NCBI GenBank assembly: GCA_035405785.1
Contig: DAONJS010000008.1
Span: 1 to 64,000 of the forward strand
DNA length: 64,000 bases
Direction of reading: 5' to 3'
From: BPGX01 sp035405785
Lineage (GTDB): Bacteria > Bacteroidota > Bacteroidia > B-17B0 > Aurantibacillaceae
Both the position numbers and the translations under genes were made by a program. Shown piece by piece: positions 8,684 through 16,425 of this stretch; the first letter of the stretch is position 1; every line of letters begins with the position of its first letter. The notes beneath the pieces were generated by a model, which had not been told where the DNA came from, made no database searches, and was given only the letters and a program-made list of their open reading frames with translations.

Positions 8684-8944
8684 TTATTTTGCTTGAATTT
8701 CTGCAACAGCATCTTGCAGAGCTGATAAGAACTTATCAAAATCTTCTGGATATAAAAAGATTTTGTGTTTTTCAAACTTGAAGTTTCCTAAATCATCCAT
8801 TATTTTTTTCTTTTCAGTAATGGTAATGTAGGATTGATTAGTAGTTCTTGTTTCTTTAATGTCAATGTAATAAGTGCGTTTTCCTGCCTTAATTACTCTG
8901 CCATTGTTGTTTTCAAATTCTTGATTTTGAGAATAGTCATTCAT
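8684..8944 (-). CDS. PUR-alpha-like DNA/RNA-binding protein (DUF3276)
   Basis: An 86-residue protein matching the short bacterial PUR family found in Bacteroidota and spirochaetes: RVIKAGKRTYYIDIKETRTT, then SYITITEKKK and KHKIFLYPEDFDKF. Each PUR unit is a four-strand sheet plus helix and forms dimers that bind single-stranded nucleic acid. The frame opens at a GTG (8950), but ATG 8944 (MNDYSQNQ) is preferred. A -7-like box TATACTTG lies at 8964-8971 on the minus strand, about 20 bp upstream. Confidence 0.85.
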   Translation of the reverse strand: MNDYSQNQEFENNNGRVIKAGKRTYYIDIKETRTTNQSYITITEKKKIMDDLGNFKFEKHKIFLYPEDFDKFLSALQDAVAEIQAK

Positions 8945-9053
8945 AAACACTTTACTTTTGGGGCAAGTATAAACAATTGTATAACAAAATACAAATTGAG
9001 TTTTGTGTTTAGTGTTTAGTTTTTAGTTTTTAATTTTGAGTTTTGAGTTTTAC

Positions 9054-9142
9054 CGTCATTACGAGCGAAGCGAAGTAATCTCACAAGTATTATCTATATA
9101 ACAATTACGAGATTGCTTCGGACTGTCGTCCTCGCAATGACG
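9054..9142. repeat. Covarying hairpin modules 3 and 4 (inverted pair)
   Basis: Module 3 (9054-9082, plus): CGTCATTACGA, GC-GAA-GC, GAAGTAATCTC. Module 4 (9109-9142, minus): CGTCATTGCGA, GGAC-GACA-GTCC, GAAGCAATCTC. The pair is the mirror image of the one at 2503-2589. The rest of the gap 8951-9182 is AGTTTTTAGTTTTGAG-type text. Confidence 0.85.
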
Positions 9143-9182
9143 ATATAACTAAAAACTAACCACTAAAAACTAATTAAGCTGC

Positions 9183-10136
9183 TTATTCCTTTTTCAAAGA
9201 AAATGTGCGTGAAATGCAAAAACTAAATTTGATTTGTGATTTTGACCATTTATCTACACTTCCTATAAAGAAATTATTTTCTACAATAGCAGGATTATTA
9301 GCAAAAAATAATGTAAATACATGACCACCTGTTTCTACTTCAAAACCAATAGAAAGAGGCATACCATAATCAGGATTATTTTGAAAGAACTTATCAAAGT
9401 TGTAAAAATAATCAGCAAAGAAAGTAACTCTGTTAGATAACTTAATTCTTGCGGCAGCTCCTAAAATAAAATTATCATTTTTATTATCAATGCCATTATT
9501 AGGATTAAATTTTTGAACAATAAAATTTCTGTGAAACCATGTTGGCAAAATCTCTACTGACAACCATCTGCTTACTTTACTTCCAATAATTACTTGAGTA
9601 ACATAATTAAAACGATGAGCTTCATTAGTAGAAAAATTTTTAATAGTAACTTCTGAATACATTCTATCTGGTGTCATGGTTGTATATCCAACACTTTCAA
9701 AAATTGCAATACTTACAGGGGATTTGAAATCAGTAGTTTGTTTGAGTATTCTCCATTTACCTGATAAATCAACAAGTTCATTTGCTCTGCTTCTGCCAAG
9801 GCCTATTGTAATATCATTAGTAATTCCATATTCTAATGACATTCTGATATCAGAAGGATTATCAATTCCAAAAGCTGTGTGAGCAATTTGATTTAAAGTT
9901 TTGTTGTTATCTGCTATATTTCCAAAACGATGTAAAATACGATATTCTAAATGATTTTTTTTAACCGTTTCAGTAGTTTGTACATTACCCAATCTATATG
10001 CTTTCCATGTTGCAAAAACATATTGTTTTTCGGGCTTAGCATCAGTTAAACTCAATAAGTCATCTTGAGATTTTACACTATTAAATTGAAAGAATGTGAG
10101 TAAACTAGTTAATGTGTAAATTGAAATTTTTTTCAT
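9183..10136 (-). CDS. DUF5777-family outer-membrane beta-barrel protein
   Basis: A 317-residue protein with a signal peptide (about MKKISIYTLTSLLTFFQFNS) and alternating hydrophobic strands ending in the aromatic-rich tail IKFSFCISRTFSLKKE, as expected of an outer-membrane barrel. Features such as YVFATWKAYRLGN, HLEYRILHRFGNI and ITIGLGRSR recall the DUF5777 family, which in Bacteroidota often sits next to YceI and c-type cytochrome genes, as here. The start ATG is 6 bp past the YceI stop, so the two are one transcript. Function is not established. Confidence 0.7.
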   Translation of the reverse strand: MKKISIYTLTSLLTFFQFNSVKSQDDLLSLTDAKPEKQYVFATWKAYRLGNVQTTETVKKNHLEYRILHRFGNIADNNKTLNQIAHTAFGIDNPSDIRMSLEYGITNDITIGLGRSRANELVDLSGKWRILKQTTDFKSPVSIAIFESVGYTTMTPDRMYSEVTIKNFSTNEAHRFNYVTQVIIGSKVSRWLSVEILPTWFHRNFIVQKFNPNNGIDNKNDNFILGAAARIKLSNRVTFFADYFYNFDKFFQNNPDYGMPLSIGFEVETGGHVFTLFFANNPAIVENNFFIGSVDKWSKSQIKFSFCISRTFSLKKE

Positions 10137-10142
10137 ATAAAA

Positions 10143-10694
10143 TTATTTTTTTACATAAGGAATTAAAGTTGAATTAAAAGTAACTTTTACTTCTTCTGCT
10201 ATTTTTTCAGTAAGCATTGTAGGAATTTTAATGTTGAAATCAGTGGGTTTTAATAAAAATGTAGAATTAAATTTTAATTCATTCCCAATTTTAGTAATAG
10301 TGCCTTTTACTTTGATTTCTTTTGTAACTCCATGTAGATCCATTTTTCCAGTCATTGAAACTGGTACTTCTTTATTATCTTGAAATTGATAAGTAGAATC
10401 TAATTTTCCTTTGAATGTGCAATAAGGATATTTATCACTTTCCACATAGTTTTCATTAAAATGTTCTTTCATTAAGTCGTTTTTAAATTGAAATGCCTGC
10501 ATTGGAACTCTAATTTGAAATTCACCAGTTGAATGATTAAATACCGGATATGCAGTATAATTTTTAGCTTCAATTTTTTCAAGTGGAGCATCAGAATAAA
10601 AAGTGATTGTAGTGCCTTTTTCCTTTGAAACATAAAGGTTTTGACTAAAAATTTGATTTGAAATGACAGCTGAAAGTAAGATGATTTTTTTCAT
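10143..10694 (-). CDS. YceI-family lipocalin-like periplasmic protein
   Basis: About 183 residues with a signal peptide (MKKIILLSAVISNQIFS). The body fits the YceI fold, an extended beta-barrel that binds isoprenoid or other amphiphilic molecules: FQIRVPMQAFQFKNDLMKEH, ESDKYPYCTFKG, and VSMTGKMDLHGVTKEIKVKG, the last being the usual YceI signature. ATG 10694 is chosen because it starts the signal peptide; the frame upstream to 10724 is spurious. YceI proteins near cytochromes are often suspected of carrying quinone-like molecules; that is only inference here. Confidence 0.85.
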   Translation of the reverse strand: MKKIILLSAVISNQIFSQNLYVSKEKGTTITFYSDAPLEKIEAKNYTAYPVFNHSTGEFQIRVPMQAFQFKNDLMKEHFNENYVESDKYPYCTFKGKLDSTYQFQDNKEVPVSMTGKMDLHGVTKEIKVKGTITKIGNELKFNSTFLLKPTDFNIKIPTMLTEKIAEEVKVTFNSTLIPYVKK

Positions 10695-10839
10695 GTTATT
10701 TATTTTTAAATGTTCAATATTCAATGCTCAATTTTAATGAGTTTTTAGTTATGAATTTTTTTTAATTTTGAGTAAATAATTTTAATCGAAAAATAACTAA
10801 ATACTAAAAATTCAAAACTAAAAATTTTTCACTATTCAC

Positions 10840-11472
10840 TTAATTTGGTTTTCCAGAATTAATCCATTTTTGAATTTTTGCGATATTACAATCACTCAAT
10901 TTAGATCCACCTTGAGGCATTGCAGAATAACCACTCATCCATTGAACAGCACCTAATAATCTACCGCTATTAGCACACATTACACAATTCATATAAGTGT
11001 CTAATGCATATCCACCACCGGGATTAGAAGCATTATGACATCCTGTACAATAAGTATCAAAAATTGTTTTAATAGAATTCGTATATGTAACATTTGTAGT
11101 ATCACAAGAAGTTGAATTAGAAACACATTCGCCTCTGCCATATCCAGATGCTGCCCATCGTGCTAAAATCTTTTTTTCATTAACAGTAAGAGTTCCATTT
11201 GGTGGCATTTTCCCCTTGTTTATTTGTTCCATAATTTCTCCTTTTTCAGAATGTGCTTGTATTGCATCATAAGAAGATAAATCCCATCCACCTGCTTTAT
11301 CAATTGAATTATGGCATCCGCTCATGGCACATTTGTTATTTAATATGGGTAAAACATCTGTATCAAAGCATACAGGTTCTACATATTTATCTTTTTTACA
11401 ACTATCTATAAAAACAATAATTACAAATAATACAAAAATTGTATTGCTTATTTTGAGTGAATTTAATTTCAT
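10840..11472 (-). CDS. Di-haem c-type cytochrome domain lipoprotein
   Basis: A 210-residue protein with a lipoprotein signal (VFIDSC, lipidated Cys25). It has two haem-attachment motifs: CAMSGCH at 48-54, a CX4CH variant, and the classical CTGCH at 142-146. Probable axial ligands are the Met in KMPPNG (89) and in SAMPQGG. This looks like two copies of the small cytochrome domain of Bacteroidota/Planctomycetes surface lipoproteins; the haem lipoprotein would sit on the periplasmic or outer face of the membrane and move electrons. Its gene starts 21 bp after the haem/T9SS gene on the same strand. Confidence 0.85.
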   Translation of the reverse strand: MKLNSLKISNTIFVLFVIIVFIDSCKKDKYVEPVCFDTDVLPILNNKCAMSGCHNSIDKAGGWDLSSYDAIQAHSEKGEIMEQINKGKMPPNGTLTVNEKKILARWAASGYGRGECVSNSTSCDTTNVTYTNSIKTIFDTYCTGCHNASNPGGGYALDTYMNCVMCANSGRLLGAVQWMSGYSAMPQGGSKLSDCNIAKIQKWINSGKPN

Positions 11473-11493
11473 ACAGTTTTCTATTGAACAAAA

Positions 11494-12329
11494 TTATTTT
11501 TGAATAATAATCATTTTTTTCAATGATATATTTTCAGCAGAAGTATGTAAAATATACAATCCATTAGAGATGTTTTCGGGAATAGAAAATTGAATATTAT
11601 TTAAGCCAGTTGCAACAGATGTCATCTTTTTTTCAAACACTGTTTTACCATTTAAATCAATAATAGAAAAAGAAACATTATTTAATGAAGTGCTTGCGGA
11701 AAATTGAACATTTACATAATCTTTAATTGGATTAGGGAATACTACAAGATTTTGAATATGGCTTTCGTTTAATGCTACGCCTGTTACATCAGGAACAAGT
11801 GAAAGCGAGTAAGTAGAAGATACTTTATCACCTGAAGTACTACCATTTCCATTTACGGCATTACCTATAGCATACAAAACTGCATTGCCAGTTGATGGAG
11901 CGGTCCACACAAAAGAAAATGAAGCAGAACCTGTACCAGATTTAGGAGTTGAATGTACTGCATTTTTTCTACCATTACCTGCTGTTTTAAATGTTACCCC
12001 TGTTCCTGCAGAAGGCATTGTGCCAATATTTGCATTTGTTGATACATTTAAAATTTCACAGCCAAAACCAAACTTTGAATAAGCATTATTAGATACAGTT
12101 ACCGTTACTGTATAGGTTTGATTGGGTGTATAAGAACCTGAAGGAATGGCAGGATTAAAAGAAACATTCACCATAGTAGTGCCAGATCCTCCGCCATGAC
12201 AAGCCGTACAAGTTGATTCAGAAGGACTTCCTGTGTAACCTGCTCTACCATTAGAATCTTTAATAATAAATGCAGAGCTTGCTAATGTAGCAACAGCAAT
12301 TGTTCCAACAACGATAATTTTTTTTTCAT
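11494..12329 (-). CDS. T9SS-sorted Reeler-like protein with CxxCH, frameshifted at start
   Basis: The frame from an internal ATG (12174) gives only 226 residues without a signal peptide. Reading upstream in the same frame gives IIVVGTIAVATLASSAF, a clear signal peptide, then GRAGYTGSPSESTC and TACHGG (CxxCH, 12196-12210). No start codon exists in that frame, but ATG 12329 lies one base out of phase, followed by nine A residues; ten would join them as M-K-K-K-I-I-V-V. A -7 box TACATTTG at 12353-12360 fits that ATG. The body resembles choice-of-anchor/Reeler domains that carry one CxxCH; the C-terminus (FPNPIKDYVNV to KKMIIIQK) is a type A sorting domain. The intact product would have 278 residues. 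Confidence 0.75.
12318..12326 (-). other. A9 homopolymer tract breaking the reading frame
   Basis: Nine A residues (minus strand) directly after ATG 12329. One extra A would restore the secreted reading frame. It may be a sequencing error, a real null allele, a slippery tract read by RNA polymerase slippage, or a phase-variable site. Confidence 0.8.
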
Positions 12330-12352
12330 TTTTTAAGTTTTAAAATTTAGGG

Positions 12353-12360
12353 CAAATGTA
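12353..12360 (-). promoter_or_regulatory. -7 box of the haem/T9SS gene
   Basis: TACATTTG on the minus strand, 23 bp upstream of ATG 12329. It marks the real 5' end of the frameshifted gene. Confidence 0.6.
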
Positions 12361-12480
12361 TAGGATTTATTTTTGATATATATTAAAATTTACACAAATT
12401 ATTTTTTTTTAATGATAATTGGTAAATAAAATTGATAAATGGAATAAACGCTAAAATTTTAATTACATTCAAATTATCAA

Positions 12481-12488
12481 TATCTTTG
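12481..12488 (+). promoter_or_regulatory. -7 box upstream of 3-hydroxybutyrate dehydrogenase
   Basis: TATCTTTG followed by GC. It would give a leader of about 110 nt that contains an inverted repeat and a 26-codon ORF. Confidence 0.55.
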
Positions 12489-12511
12489 CTGGCAAAAAAT
12501 ATGAACCGAAC

Positions 12512-12592
12512 ATGATTGCGAACAAACACAAAGATATATTAAATTCCTTCGGTAGTTCGCAATTATGGAGTACCATCTATCCTAAAAATTAA
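12512..12592 (+). CDS. Possible 26-residue leader ORF
   Basis: ATG at 12512 opens a frame MIANKHKDILNSFGSSQLWS ending IYPKN and a TAA at 12592, 12 bp before the dehydrogenase start. The same DNA holds a 9-bp inverted repeat, ATTGCGAAC (12515-12523) and GTTCGCAAT (12555-12563). It could be a translated leader, or the hairpin could be the functional part. Nothing proves translation. Confidence 0.3.
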   Translation: MIANKHKDILNSFGSSQLWSTIYPKN

Positions 12593-12604
12593 AAACAATT
12601 TCAG

Positions 12605-13375
12605 ATGAAAACAGTATTGATTACAGGAAGTACAAGTGGCATTGGGCTTGGTATAGCCAGAGAATTTGCAAAAACTAAAAACTATAATATCGTGTTTAAC
12701 GGTTTAGAACCCGATGGCCCACAAATTGCTGAAAACATTGGAAAAGAATTTGGTATTCAAACTTTCTTCCATGGAGCCAATTTAATGTATCCAGAACAAA
12801 TCAGGGATTTAGCCAGCAAAGCACTAGAAAAATTTGGAAGTGTAGATGTGCTAATAAACAATGCAGGTATTCAGCACGTTTCACCCATTGAAGATTTTCC
12901 TGATGAAAAGTGGGAAGCCATTATTCGTATCAATTTGTCATCTGCATTTTATTTGACAAAAGCATTGTGGAAGCCAATGAAAGAAAGAAAGTTTGGAAGG
13001 ATTATCAATATTGCCTCTGCACATGGATTAGTAGCATCAGAATTTAAATCGGCTTACATTGCAAGCAAACACGGCATTGTAGGATTTACTAAAACTATTG
13101 CACTGGAAGGGGCACCATATAATATCACGGCTAATGCTATTTGTCCCGGATATGTAAAAACTCCATTAGTAGAAAAACAAATAGATGATCAGGCAAAATC
13201 ACATGGTATTTCAAAAGAAGAAGTAATCAGTAAAGTAATGTTATACAAACAAGCAGTAAAGGAATTTGTTCCCGTAGAAGTATTAGGACAATTAGCCGTA
13301 TTTTTAGCATCAGAAAATGCTACTACTATTACAGGTACTGCAATTCCAGTAGATGGCGGATGGAATGCTCAGTAA
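12605..13375 (+). CDS. D-3-hydroxybutyrate dehydrogenase (SDR family)
   Basis: A 256-residue short-chain dehydrogenase. NAD-binding TGSTSGIGLG is at 7-16, LINNAGIQHVSPIEDFP near 87-103, catalytic Ser in NIASAHGLVASEF, and YIASK (Tyr/Lys of the active site) near 155. The stretches GIQHVSPIEDFP, SAHGLVASEFKSAY and ICPGYVKTPLVEKQI match bacterial 3-hydroxybutyrate dehydrogenase (BDH), which oxidises D-3-hydroxybutyrate to acetoacetate with NAD+. The C-terminus ITGTAIPVDGGWNAQ is typical. Monocistronic, preceded by an unusual leader. No polyhydroxybutyrate genes are nearby, so use of imported or lipid-derived hydroxybutyrate is as likely as storage. Confidence 0.9.
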   Translation: MKTVLITGSTSGIGLGIAREFAKTKNYNIVFNGLEPDGPQIAENIGKEFGIQTFFHGANLMYPEQIRDLASKALEKFGSVDVLINNAGIQHVSPIEDFPDEKWEAIIRINLSSAFYLTKALWKPMKERKFGRIINIASAHGLVASEFKSAYIASKHGIVGFTKTIALEGAPYNITANAICPGYVKTPLVEKQIDDQAKSHGISKEEVISKVMLYKQAVKEFVPVEVLGQLAVFLASENATTITGTAIPVDGGWNAQ

Positions 13376-13546
13376 GTGAAAAACGAAGAGTGAAAAGTGA
13401 AAAGTGAAAAGTGAATATTTTTTAATTTTGAATTTTTAGTTTTTAGTGTTTAGTATTCTTTCAATTCAAATTATTAACTCAAAATTAAAAACTCATAACT
13501 CAAAACTAAAAAAATTATTTTCTATATTTACGGCAAAAAATTATTT
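13376..13546. repeat. Low-complexity intergenic text
   Basis: Begins within the stop region of the dehydrogenase with AGTGAAAAACGAAGAGTGAA units, then TTTTTAGTTTTTAGTGTTTAG and its mirror ACTCAAAATTAAAAACTC. The last 25 bp resemble a promoter (TATATTTACGG). Confidence 0.7.
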
Positions 13547-14290
13547 GTGAGTAATTTTAAATTTATACTTTTTATTTTTGTTTTTATTAAAGGTTTCACA
13601 CATTGCTTATACTCTCAAAATGTTATCAAACCAAAAGAATTATACAAACCAACACAGGAGGAAGTAGTAGATCCTGAATATGGAATAATTATTTATAACA
13701 AATTAGTGCCTTGTTTAGGCGGGGATTCTATAAGATATAATAAAGCCGGTTACAATGCTCAAAGTTGGCAAGAAGATTATTATGCAAGTGGTAAATTATT
13801 GCATCGTGGATTTTATATTGATGGTCAAATTAAAGTTTTCAAAAATTATTGGGAGAATGGTAATTTAGAAAGAGAATTGATTGCAATAGATAATTTAAGA
13901 TGCAAAATGATAACCTATTACCCAAGTGGACAAATGCGTTCAGAAGTAACTTATTATGAAGGAAGTGAAATTAAAGAAAAAGATTATTTTGAAAATGGGT
14001 CAATTGAATTAGAAGAAGAAATTGATAAAAAAGATGGCCACATCATAAAAAGAATTATTAACTATCCAGATTCAAAACCAAAGGTAATAATGGAATTAAC
14101 AGATAAAAAATTGAAAGTTTATTCTTACAAAGAATTTTATGAGAATGGAAACATTAAAGAAGAAGGGGCTCTTAATTTCAGAAAAGATATGAACGATTAT
14201 GTGAAAAATGGTGACTGGAAATTTTATGATGAGTCAGGAAAATTAGTGAAAACGGCTAATTTTGTGAATAATGAAGAGCAGAAAAATTAA
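13547..14290 (+). CDS. Secreted YwqK/MORN-type repeat protein
   Basis: A 247-residue protein starting at GTG 13547 with a signal peptide (SNFKFILFIFVFIKGFTHC). After it come repeats of the YwqK/MORN kind: YYASGKLLHRGFYIDGQIK, YWENGNLERELI, YYPSGQMRSEVTYYEG, YFENGSIELEEEI, FYENGNIKEEG, and FYDESGKLVKTANF. Many databases call such proteins antitoxins because of YwqK of Bacillus, but in Bacteroidota they are mostly exported repeat proteins with no toxin partner, and none is beside this one. The role is unknown. Confidence 0.75.
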   Translation: MSNFKFILFIFVFIKGFTHCLYSQNVIKPKELYKPTQEEVVDPEYGIIIYNKLVPCLGGDSIRYNKAGYNAQSWQEDYYASGKLLHRGFYIDGQIKVFKNYWENGNLERELIAIDNLRCKMITYYPSGQMRSEVTYYEGSEIKEKDYFENGSIELEEEIDKKDGHIIKRIINYPDSKPKVIMELTDKKLKVYSYKEFYENGNIKEEGALNFRKDMNDYVKNGDWKFYDESGKLVKTANFVNNEEQKN

Positions 14291-14320
14291 TAGTAATCAT
14301 AATAATTAAGTTTAAATTTT

Positions 14321-14968
14321 GTGGAAAATATTTTGGACAAATCAACTAAAATATCATTAGTAGAAAGTGGAGATTATTTGCCAGTAATGGAAGAATTTTA
14401 TTCACTTCAGGGAGAGGGCTATAATACTGGAAAAGCAGCGTATTTTATTCGCATTGGCGGATGTGATATTGGTTGTCATTGGTGTGATGTAAAAGAAAGC
14501 TGGGATGCAGAAATTCATCCTGTTAAAAACATTAATGAAGTTGTAAAAAATGTCATTGCACACAATGCAAATGCAGTAGTAATTACAGGTGGAGAACCCA
14601 CTCAATATAATTTAGAAAAACTTACAAAAGCATTATCAGAATACAAAATTGAAATATATTTAGAAACTTCGGGTGCTTATAAGTTATTTGGAAAATTTGA
14701 TTGGATTTGTATTTCACCCAAAAAAAGACAATTGCCATTAGATGAAAATTTACTCAAAGCTAATGAATTGAAAGTAATTATTTACAATCATCACGATTTT
14801 ATTTTTGCAGAAGAAATGAAGAAAAAAGTAAGTAACGAATGTCATCTATTTTTGCAACCAGAATGGAGTAAGAGAGATGAATACTTGCCATTAATTATTG
14901 ATTATATTCAAAAGCACACAGAATGGCGACTTTCCTTGCAAACACACAAATATATTCACATCCCATAA
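14321..14968 (+). CDS. queE: 7-carboxy-7-deazaguanine synthase (radical SAM)
   Basis: QueE makes the 7-deazaguanine ring (CDG) of queuosine from 6-carboxytetrahydropterin. The 215-residue protein has EEFYSLQGEGYNTGKAAYFI, then GGCDIGCHWCDVKESW, in which three cysteines spaced CX3CX2C hold the iron-sulfur cluster, and VITGGEPTQYN. The start is a GTG at 14321, 30 bp behind the YwqK-type gene. Together with queA at 39894 it shows that the cell makes queuosine. Confidence 0.93.
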   Translation: MENILDKSTKISLVESGDYLPVMEEFYSLQGEGYNTGKAAYFIRIGGCDIGCHWCDVKESWDAEIHPVKNINEVVKNVIAHNANAVVITGGEPTQYNLEKLTKALSEYKIEIYLETSGAYKLFGKFDWICISPKKRQLPLDENLLKANELKVIIYNHHDFIFAEEMKKKVSNECHLFLQPEWSKRDEYLPLIIDYIQKHTEWRLSLQTHKYIHIP

Positions 14969-15116
14969 TTTGCTAAATTAAAAATCATTACTTAAATTTG
15001 TCAAAAAAATAGTAAAAAAAGATGGAAAGCCAGAGTAAAGAATGTCCCCGAAGTTGTAGCTTAAATTTGTTTTCAAAGTATATTTTTATCTATTCCCTTA
15101 AAAAAAATCACACTGT

Positions 15117-16409
15117 ATGTTAGGTGGTATATTATTGACTTTATTATTTGTTTTATTAAATGCTTTATTTGTAGCGGCAGAATTTGCATTTGTAAAAGTG
15201 CGGTCTACTCAATTAGAAGTGCTTGCCAATAAAGGCAGTTATTTAGCCAATATCGCTAAAAAAATCACAGAAAAATTAGATGCCTATCTTTCGGCAACTC
15301 AAGTAGGTATTACACTTGCAAGTTTAGGATTAGGTTGGATTGGAGAACAAGTGGTTTCAAAAATTATTCTTGAAAACTTTTCATTTTTATCTATCAGTGG
15401 AATTACTCTGCATAGTATTTCATCAATAGTTGCATTTTTATTTATAACATTTATGCACATTACATTTGGAGAACAAATTCCTAAAATGATGAGTATTCAT
15501 TATGCTGTAAATGCCGCATTATTATTAGCGGTTCCATTAAATGTGTTTTATTTGTTATTTAAACCATTTATTTGGATTCTGAATGGTTTTTCAAATTTTG
15601 TATTAAATGCTTTAAAGATTAAAAATTTAAATGATGAAGCACATAGCGAAGAAGAAATTAAAGCCATTCTAACAGAAAGCGAAGAAAGTGGAAGTATTCA
15701 ACCATCTGAATATGAGTTAATACAAAATGTTTTTGAATTTGATGATAGAGTAGTTAAACAAATAATGTTACCAATAGATAGAGTTTCTGCATTTGATATT
15801 AACTGGTCAAAGGATGAAATACTTAAAAAAATTTTAGAAGATGGTTTTTCAAGAATGCCCGTATATTCAGGAAATATCTCTAATATCATCGGTATTATTC
15901 ACACAAAAGATTTTTTAAAGTTTGTAATTGAAAATAAATTAAATATTCAAAAAGCAGACATTCAAAAACTTATGCGAACACCATTGTTAGTCCCAGAGAA
16001 TGCAAAGATTAACAAAGTGCTAAAAGAATTACAAAAAAGACATACTGAAATTGCAATAGTCATTGATGAATTTGGAAATACTAGTGGAATTATCACTATG
16101 GAAGATATAATTGAAGAGTTAGTAGGAGATATTCAGGATGAGCACGACGACGAAAAACCAATGATTGAAAAGAAAAATGACAAAGAATTTATCATCAACG
16201 CAATGATAAATATCAGCGAAATAAATGATGCTCTACCCTACCCTATTCCTGAAAATCCACTTTATGATACTGTTGCAGGATATTTAAACTATTTATTTGG
16301 CCATATTCCAAATACCAATGAAAGTATTGAAACAGAACATTATACAATTACAGTATTAAAAAGCAGTCCTAAAAAAGCTGAATTAGTGAAGTTTTTTGTG
16401 AAAGAGTGA
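15117..16409 (+). CDS. CNNM/CBS-domain membrane protein (hemolysin C/CorC family)
   Basis: A 430-residue protein with the CNNM (DUF21) membrane domain in its first 180 residues (four hydrophobic segments; FVAAEFAFVKVRSTQLE and FGEQIPKMM are typical), a pair of CBS domains (about 200-330, with IMLPIDRVSAFD and TSGIITMEDIIEELVGDI) and a C-terminal CorC_HlyC domain. The family is tied to magnesium/cobalt efflux or resistance; the haemolysin name is historical. A TAAATTTG box at 15062-15069 could be its promoter. The C-terminal codons run into AGTGAAAATAAATG. Confidence 0.85.
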   Translation: MLGGILLTLLFVLLNALFVAAEFAFVKVRSTQLEVLANKGSYLANIAKKITEKLDAYLSATQVGITLASLGLGWIGEQVVSKIILENFSFLSISGITLHSISSIVAFLFITFMHITFGEQIPKMMSIHYAVNAALLLAVPLNVFYLLFKPFIWILNGFSNFVLNALKIKNLNDEAHSEEEIKAILTESEESGSIQPSEYELIQNVFEFDDRVVKQIMLPIDRVSAFDINWSKDEILKKILEDGFSRMPVYSGNISNIIGIIHTKDFLKFVIENKLNIQKADIQKLMRTPLLVPENAKINKVLKELQKRHTEIAIVIDEFGNTSGIITMEDIIEELVGDIQDEHDDEKPMIEKKNDKEFIINAMINISEINDALPYPIPENPLYDTVAGYLNYLFGHIPNTNESIETEHYTITVLKSSPKKAELVKFFVKE

Positions 16410-16425
16410 AAATAAATGTATTAAA

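Noticed and set aside
12605..13375. Recent horizontal transfer of the dehydrogenase gene, suggested by higher GC
   Set aside because: Other conserved metabolic genes in the window have similar composition; it does not stand out enough.
13547..14290. YwqK antitoxin of a toxin-antitoxin pair
   Set aside because: The protein has a signal peptide and no toxin gene is adjacent; the name reflects repeat similarity only.
15117..16409. Haemolysin
   Set aside because: The CNNM plus CBS plus CorC layout is that of ion-transport related proteins; toxin activity is not supported.
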